Source of the DNA: Betaproteobacteria bacterium
GTDB lineage: Bacteria; Pseudomonadota; Gammaproteobacteria; Burkholderiales; SG8-41
Assembly (NCBI GenBank): GCA_028292435.1
Contig: JAQGMI010000158.1
Coordinates: 1 to 37,942 of the forward strand
Length of the DNA: 37,942 bases
Direction of reading: 5' to 3'
Positions 33,375-37,942 of the stretch are shown here, piece after piece (the first letter of the stretch is position 1; each line of letters opens with the position of its first letter). Below the pieces are notes generated by a model. It did no database searches, was not told where the DNA came from, and saw only the letters and a program-made list of their open reading frames with translations. The position numbers were made by a program, and so were the translations under genes.

Positions 33375-35426
33375 ATGCCAAAGTATTCAACGCCCGCAAT
33401 CCGTACCATCGCGCTGGTCGGGCATGGCGCCGCCGGCAAGACCACCCTGACAGAGTGTTTGCTCCACAAGGCCGGCGCTATTCCGGTGCCGGGCAGCGTC
33501 GATAAAGGCACTTCGGTCTGCGATTTCGATCCGCTCGAAAAGGAATTCAAGCATTCGCTCGCGAGCGCGATCGTCAACTTTGCGTACCGCGATACGCTCG
33601 TTCACCTGATCGACACGCCGGGCTATCCGGATTTTCTCGGGCAAGCGCTGAATGCGCTCGCAGCAGTGGAAACTGCCGCGATCGTCATCAACGCGCAAAA
33701 CGGCATCGAGATGATCACCCGGCGCATGATGCAGTGGGCGCGCGAACGCGGCCTGTGCCGCATGATCGTCATCAATAAAATCGACGCCGATAATATCGAT
33801 CTGCCGGCGCTGCTGGCATCGATTCAAAGTGCGTTCGGGAAAGAGTGTCTGCCGATCAACTTGCCGGCCGACAGCGGCCGGCGCGTCGTCGATTGCTTTT
33901 TCAATCCGGCCGGCACCGCGGATTTTTCGTCGGTTGCCGAGGCGCATCGCGCGCTCGTCGAGCAAGTCGTCGAGGTCGACGAAAAACTGATGGAGATCTA
34001 CCTTGAGCAGGGCGACGTGAAGGCCGGGCAGTTGCACGCGCCGTTCGAACAGGCGTTACGCGACGGTCACCTGGTGCCCGTCTGCTTCACTTCCGCACGC
34101 AACGGCGCCGGCGTCCCGGAACTGCTCGACATTTTTGCGCGCCTGATGCCCAACCCGGCCGAGGGCAATCCGCCGCTTTTTTACAAGGGCGAAGGCGATA
34201 CGGCAGTCGAAATTCGTGCGGAGCCTGATCCGGCCAGGCATGTGCTCGCGCACGTTTTCAAAATCGTCGTCGACCCGTTCGTCGGCAAGCTCGCCGTGTT
34301 TCGCGTTTTCCAGGGCACGATCCGTAAAGATTCGCAGCTTTTCGTCGGCGATGGCCGCAAGCCCTTTAAGGTCGGCCATTTGTTCATGCTGCGCGGCAAA
34401 GACCATGTCGAAACCGACGCCTGCGTACCTGGCGACATCGCGGCGGTCACCAAGGTCGACGAGATCACGCTCGATGCGGTGCTTCACGATTCACATGACG
34501 AAGACCACATTCATCTGAAGCCGATGCAATATCCCGCACCAATGCATGCGCTCGCGCTTGAACTGAAACGCCGCGGCGATGAACAGCGCTTATCTGAAGT
34601 GCTGCACAAGCTCGCCGCCGAAGACCCGTGCTTTCGCATCGACCACGCCGGCAGCGAGACCGTCATCCGCGGTCTCGGCGATCTTCACATGCGCTACATA
34701 CTCGACAAAATGCAGAAGCAATACCGGGTTGATGTCGAAACGAAGCCGCCGCGCATCCCCTACCGCGAAACCGTCGGCGCGCGCGCCGAAGGCCATCACC
34801 GGCACAAGAAACAAAGCGGCGGCGCGGGACAATTTGGCGAAGTTTTTCTCAAAATCGAGCCGCTTGCGCGCGGGCAGGGTTTTGAATTCGTCGATCAGGT
34901 AAAAGGCGGCACGATACCGTCGCAATTCATACCGGCGGTCGAAAAAGGCGTGCGGGAAGTTCTTGCGATGGGACCGCTCGCCGGATTTCCGATGCAGGAC
35001 GTGCGCGTAATCGTGTACGACGGCAAGCATCACCCGGTCGATTCGAAAGAAGTGGCGTTCGTCGCGGCCGGCAAACGCGCGTTCCTCGATGCCGTGCGCA
35101 AAGCCCGGCCGCTCGTGCTTGAGCCGATCGTCAGCGTCCAGATCAACGCGCCATCCGCGAACATGGGCGACATCGCCGGCGATATGTCGGCCAGGCGTGG
35201 ACAAATCAGCGGCCAGATCAGCGGCACCGACAGCGCGAGCGGCAGCACGGTGACGATTTCCGCGCGCGTGCCCCTGTCGGAACTCAGCAATTACCAGGCG
35301 CGCCTTAAATCAGTGACGGCCGGTCACGGATCGTTCGTCATGGAGTTGAGCCACTATGAGCCCGTCCCGGCGACTTTGCAGCAGACTCTCGCCGCGCAGT
35401 ACCAGCACATTGACGACGGGCAGTGA
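33375..35426 (+). CDS. Elongation factor G paralogue (EF-G-like GTPase)
   Basis: A 683-residue translational GTPase with EF-G domain order. The G domain has P-loop GHGAAGKT (16-23), DTPGY (80-84) and NKID (134-137). Domain II, III, IV (RIPYRETVGARAEGHHRHKKQ) and V follow. It differs from housekeeping EF-G in two key places. The switch I RGITI is replaced (EKEFKHSL), and the catalytic His of DTPGH is Tyr84. Such paralogues (EF-G2/FusA2-like) may be poor GTPases or act in stress, recycling or rescue. No rpsL, rpsG or tuf genes are linked, which also argues against the housekeeping gene. Confidence 0.9.
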   Translation: MPKYSTPAIRTIALVGHGAAGKTTLTECLLHKAGAIPVPGSVDKGTSVCDFDPLEKEFKHSLASAIVNFAYRDTLVHLIDTPGYPDFLGQALNALAAVETAAIVINAQNGIEMITRRMMQWARERGLCRMIVINKIDADNIDLPALLASIQSAFGKECLPINLPADSGRRVVDCFFNPAGTADFSSVAEAHRALVEQVVEVDEKLMEIYLEQGDVKAGQLHAPFEQALRDGHLVPVCFTSARNGAGVPELLDIFARLMPNPAEGNPPLFYKGEGDTAVEIRAEPDPARHVLAHVFKIVVDPFVGKLAVFRVFQGTIRKDSQLFVGDGRKPFKVGHLFMLRGKDHVETDACVPGDIAAVTKVDEITLDAVLHDSHDEDHIHLKPMQYPAPMHALALELKRRGDEQRLSEVLHKLAAEDPCFRIDHAGSETVIRGLGDLHMRYILDKMQKQYRVDVETKPPRIPYRETVGARAEGHHRHKKQSGGAGQFGEVFLKIEPLARGQGFEFVDQVKGGTIPSQFIPAVEKGVREVLAMGPLAGFPMQDVRVIVYDGKHHPVDSKEVAFVAAGKRAFLDAVRKARPLVLEPIVSVQINAPSANMGDIAGDMSARRGQISGQISGTDSASGSTVTISARVPLSELSNYQARLKSVTAGHGSFVMELSHYEPVPATLQQTLAAQYQHIDDGQ

Positions 35427-35439
35427 CCCGCTCGCCACC

Positions 35440-36414
35440 TTACTTCTTCGCCAACGCTTCGGGATTCAGCACGTTGACCGGCTTGCCTTCGGCAAAGCCG
35501 ACGATGCCGTCGATTGCGGCGCCATAGTACGAATCGTACGTAGACTTCTCGACGTAACCTAAATGCGGCGTGCAAATGACGTTGGGCATTTTGAGCAGCG
35601 GATGATTGCCGCCAATGACGGGTTCATCTTCGTACACGTCGATTGCGGCAAAGCCAGGACGGCCTTTCTTGAGTGCTTCGACGAGCGCGCCGGCGGCGAC
35701 GAGCGGCGCCCGGCTGGTGTTCACGAACAAACCGTCAGGTTTCATGCAAGCCAGATCGGCCGCAGTGACAATGCCCCGGGTTTCCTTATTGAGCGGAATG
35801 TGCACGCTCAGCACATTGGCGCCTGCAAAAAATGCTTCGCGCGTCGCCGGCACTTCATAGCCCAGCTCAAGCGCTTTCGCTTTCGATGCCTCACGGCCCC
35901 AGCACGTTACTTTCATGCCAAATGCCTTGCCGACTTTCGCGACGATGCTCCCGATGCGGCCCGGTGCATAAACGCCGAGTGTCCTGCCATTGAGCCCGGT
36001 GCCGACGGTCGTTTGCCAGACGCCTTTCTTCATTTGCTCGACCTCGTGCGGAATGTGCCGCAGGCTCGCGAGAATCAAGCCCCACGCAAGTTCAGCAGTC
36101 GCATTCGGCGTGCCGCTGCCGGCGGCGGCAACGACAATGCCTTTTTCGGTGCAAGCCGCGACATCGATGTGATTCGTATTGCGCCCGGTCTGCGCTATCA
36201 GTTTCAGCTTCGGCAGCTTTTCAATGACCGCGCGCGGAAACGGCGAGCGCTGCTGCGTCAGCAGCACCGCGTCAGCGTCGGCGAGCCGTGCCGCGAGCTT
36301 GGCGGGATCTTTCTCGGTGTCATGAAACACCACGACATCGTGGCCCTTCAAGCGCGCGAACCCTGCGAGTTGACGGAATGCGTCCTGATAGTCGTCGATG
36401 ACTGCAATTTTCAT
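35440..36414 (-). CDS. D-2-hydroxyacid dehydrogenase family protein
   Basis: A 324-residue NAD-dependent dehydrogenase of the PGDH/formate-dehydrogenase-like superfamily. Catalytic residues are Arg235 in NTSRAPLV, Glu264 in DVYEDEP and His284 in TPHLGYVEKSTYD. The nucleotide-binding turn reads LGVYAPGRIG (146-155), where the first Gly of the usual GxGxxG is Ala150. The YEKST-type end near His284 resembles the phosphoglycerate-dehydrogenase-like proteins common in Betaproteobacteria. The exact substrate (3-phosphoglycerate, glyoxylate, hydroxypyruvate or other) is not evident. GGAGAG lies 7 bp before the ATG. It converges with the EF-G paralogue. Confidence 0.9.
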   Translation of the reverse strand: MKIAVIDDYQDAFRQLAGFARLKGHDVVVFHDTEKDPAKLAARLADADAVLLTQQRSPFPRAVIEKLPKLKLIAQTGRNTNHIDVAACTEKGIVVAAAGSGTPNATAELAWGLILASLRHIPHEVEQMKKGVWQTTVGTGLNGRTLGVYAPGRIGSIVAKVGKAFGMKVTCWGREASKAKALELGYEVPATREAFFAGANVLSVHIPLNKETRGIVTAADLACMKPDGLFVNTSRAPLVAAGALVEALKKGRPGFAAIDVYEDEPVIGGNHPLLKMPNVICTPHLGYVEKSTYDSYYGAAIDGIVGFAEGKPVNVLNPEALAKK

Positions 36415-36543
36415 GAAGCGTCTCTCCGGAAAAACCGCTATTATGCACGCCCCCGATGGCTCGCCGCATAGCCACGCTGCGCCGCTTCACATACAATCAC
36501 AAGTCGGCGCGCGCCGTTCCCGGCGGCACACACTGGACAATAC

Positions 36544-37479
36544 GTGGATAAAATTCTGGTCACCGGCGGCGCCGGTTTTCTCGGCTCGCACTTGTGCGAA
36601 AAGCTGCTTGCCGACGGCCGCGACGTGCTGTGCGTCGATAATTTTTTCACCGGCAGCAAACAAAACATCGCGCATCTGACGGGCAAGCCTTATTTCGAGC
36701 TCGTGCGGCACGACATCACGTTTCCGCTCTACGTCGAAGTCGACCGGATTTTCAACCTCGCCTGCCCCGCTTCGCCCGTTCATTACCAATTCGATCCCGT
36801 GCAAACCACCAAGACATCGGTGCACGGCGCTATCAATATGCTCGGCCTCGCCAAACGGGTTAAAGCGCGAATCCTGCAGGCATCGACTTCGGAAGTGTAT
36901 GGCGATCCGGAAGTGCATCCGCAAACCGAGGATTACTGGGGCCGCGTCAATCCGATCGGCCCGCGCAGTTGCTACGACGAAGGCAAACGCTGCGCCGAAA
37001 CGCTGTTCTTCGACTATCACCGGCAGCACCAGCTCGAAATCAAGGTGGCGCGCATTTTTAATACCTACGGACCGCGCATGCACCCCAACGACGGCCGCGT
37101 GGTCAGCAATTTTATCGTGCAGGCGCTGGGGAATCAAGACATCACGCTCTATGGCGACGGCACCCAGACCCGGTCTTTCTGCTATGTCGACGATCTCATC
37201 GATGCGCTGATCCGGCTGATGGACACCCCGGCCGAGTTCACGGGTCCGGTCAATCTCGGCAATCCGGTCGAAATCTCGATGGTGACGCTCGCCGAGAAAA
37301 TCCTCGCCCTGACCGGCTCCAAATCGAAGCTCACGTTCAAGCCGCTGCCGCCTGACGATCCGCGCCAACGCCAACCCGATATTGCGCTCGCGCGCAAAGT
37401 GCTCGACTGGAAACCTTCAACGGCCCTCGATGACGGACTGCGGGCAACAGTCCAGTACTTCAAGACGCTGTTAGCCTGA
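36544..37479 (+). CDS. UDP-glucuronate decarboxylase-like SDR (UDP-xylose synthase type)
   Basis: A 311-residue extended short-chain dehydrogenase. NAD-binding [10 protein letters not shown] (7-16), STSEVYGDP (114-122), and the catalytic YxxxK as Tyr144 and Lys148 in SCYDEGKR are visible. The last motif, together with [21 protein letters not shown], is the UXS signature; UXS makes UDP-xylose from UDP-glucuronate for polysaccharide or LPS use. It starts with GTG at 36544. No other sugar-nucleotide gene is adjacent in the window, but the downstream MFS gene follows after 65 bp. Confidence 0.92.
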   Translation: MDKILVTGGAGFLGSHLCEKLLADGRDVLCVDNFFTGSKQNIAHLTGKPYFELVRHDITFPLYVEVDRIFNLACPASPVHYQFDPVQTTKTSVHGAINMLGLAKRVKARILQASTSEVYGDPEVHPQTEDYWGRVNPIGPRSCYDEGKRCAETLFFDYHRQHQLEIKVARIFNTYGPRMHPNDGRVVSNFIVQALGNQDITLYGDGTQTRSFCYVDDLIDALIRLMDTPAEFTGPVNLGNPVEISMVTLAEKILALTGSKSKLTFKPLPPDDPRQRQPDIALARKVLDWKPSTALDDGLRATVQYFKTLLA

Positions 37480-37544
37480 CCAGCGCCGGCGCTGCCCCGA
37501 GCGGCAACGCCAGACCATTGCGCTGACTGCCGCCTCAATTCACC

Positions 37545-37942
37545 ATGCCCCGCGCGCTGCGCCACCGTAACTTCTCGCTGTTCGTCGGCGGCCAGGTGTT
37601 TGCGCTCGTCGGCTATTGGATCCAGCAGCTTGCACTCGCGTGGCTCGTTTACCGGCTAACCGGCAGCGCGACGCTGTTAGGCGTGCTCGGCTTCGCCGCA
37701 AATCTGCCGGTGTTGTTGCTCGCGCCGTTTGCGGGGCTGTGGTCCGACCGTTTCAACCGCCACCGCATGATGATTGCCACGCAAGTCCTGGAAATGCTGC
37801 AGGCAATTACGCTGACGGCCCTCGCATTCAGCGGCGCGATCGAGGTATGGCACATCATTGCGCTCACCGCGTTTCTCGGCATGTGCGTCGCCGTCGAGTT
37901 GCCGGTGCGCCATGCGTATCTGCTGCAACTCGTCGACGGCAA
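37545..37942 (+). CDS. MFS transporter, N-terminal part (runs off window)
   Basis: The first 132 codons of a major facilitator superfamily protein. It starts MPRALRHRNFSLFVGGQVFALVG, shows about three to four hydrophobic segments, and has the conserved loop WSDRFNRHRMM between helices 2 and 3, equivalent to the MFS GxLaDRxGRR motif. The start pattern resembles the EntS/MFS_3 efflux group. The substrate cannot be told from this part. It may be cotranscribed with the UXS-like gene upstream. Confidence 0.88.
   Translation, partial: MPRALRHRNFSLFVGGQVFALVGYWIQQLALAWLVYRLTGSATLLGVLGFAANLPVLLLAPFAGLWSDRFNRHRMMIATQVLEMLQAITLTALAFSGAIEVWHIIALTAFLGMCVAVELPVRHAYLLQLVDG

Overview
The window is GC-rich and gene-dense, with no rRNA, tRNA, insertion sequence or CRISPR array that I can see. 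The gene set points to a Betaproteobacterium (Burkholderiales/Nitrosomonadales type). Evidence is the C-form ribosomal protein L31 next to rho, a Kdo hydroxylase, a PhaM-like protein, a CobD/CbiB-like membrane protein next to a GreB-like factor and rsgA, and a DUF6494 protein. The many long ORFs antisense to real genes are a by-product of the high GC content. The species cannot be named from this stretch alone.

Left part (1-6107): the tail of rho, a DUF2846-type lipoprotein and rpmE read rightward. An orphan TRAP solute-binding protein and a cyanate module read leftward: cynA-like binding protein, cynB-like permease, cynD-like ATPase and cynS cyanase. The module would import cyanate and convert it with bicarbonate to ammonia and CO2.

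Envelope and core metabolism (6349-19305): an M48 metalloprotease lipoprotein, a Kdo 3-hydroxylase and an ArnT-like glycosyltransferase form an outer-membrane/LPS group. Then come Hsp33, a thiolase, glucose-6-phosphate isomerase and a DUF6494 protein. A retropepsin-like protease and oligoribonuclease read leftward. A Ste24-type M48 protease, pterin dehydratase and RsgA form a tight rightward operon. A CobD/CbiB-like membrane protein converges on it.

Middle (19361-28893): on the minus strand lie a GreB-like factor with a shortened coiled coil, a patatin-like phospholipase, a CoA-type Nudix hydrolase, fumarase C and a MaeB-type malic enzyme. On the plus strand, proline iminopeptidase, an FAH-family hydrolase and a TauD/TfdA dioxygenase form an apparent operon. 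A 105-bp second copy of the 3' end of the dioxygenase gene follows it and differs only at synonymous positions.

Right part (28913-37942): a short PhaM-like protein and a membrane-anchored lytic transglycosylase read leftward. The transglycosylase has a long leader and a near-consensus promoter, which could also make a small RNA. An ECF-sigma operon follows (exported protein, sigma factor, membrane anti-sigma candidate, small Cys-rich protein). Then come an EF-G paralogue, a D-2-hydroxyacid dehydrogenase, a UDP-xylose-synthase-like enzyme and the start of an MFS transporter.

Most of the window is ordinary chromosomal backbone. I did not find a clear new defence or mobile system. The items most worth a second look are the synonymous-only gene-tail duplication, the leader/small-RNA candidate near 30200-30376, the N-terminally extended CynA-like protein, the tip-less GreB-like factor and the ECF-sigma operon.
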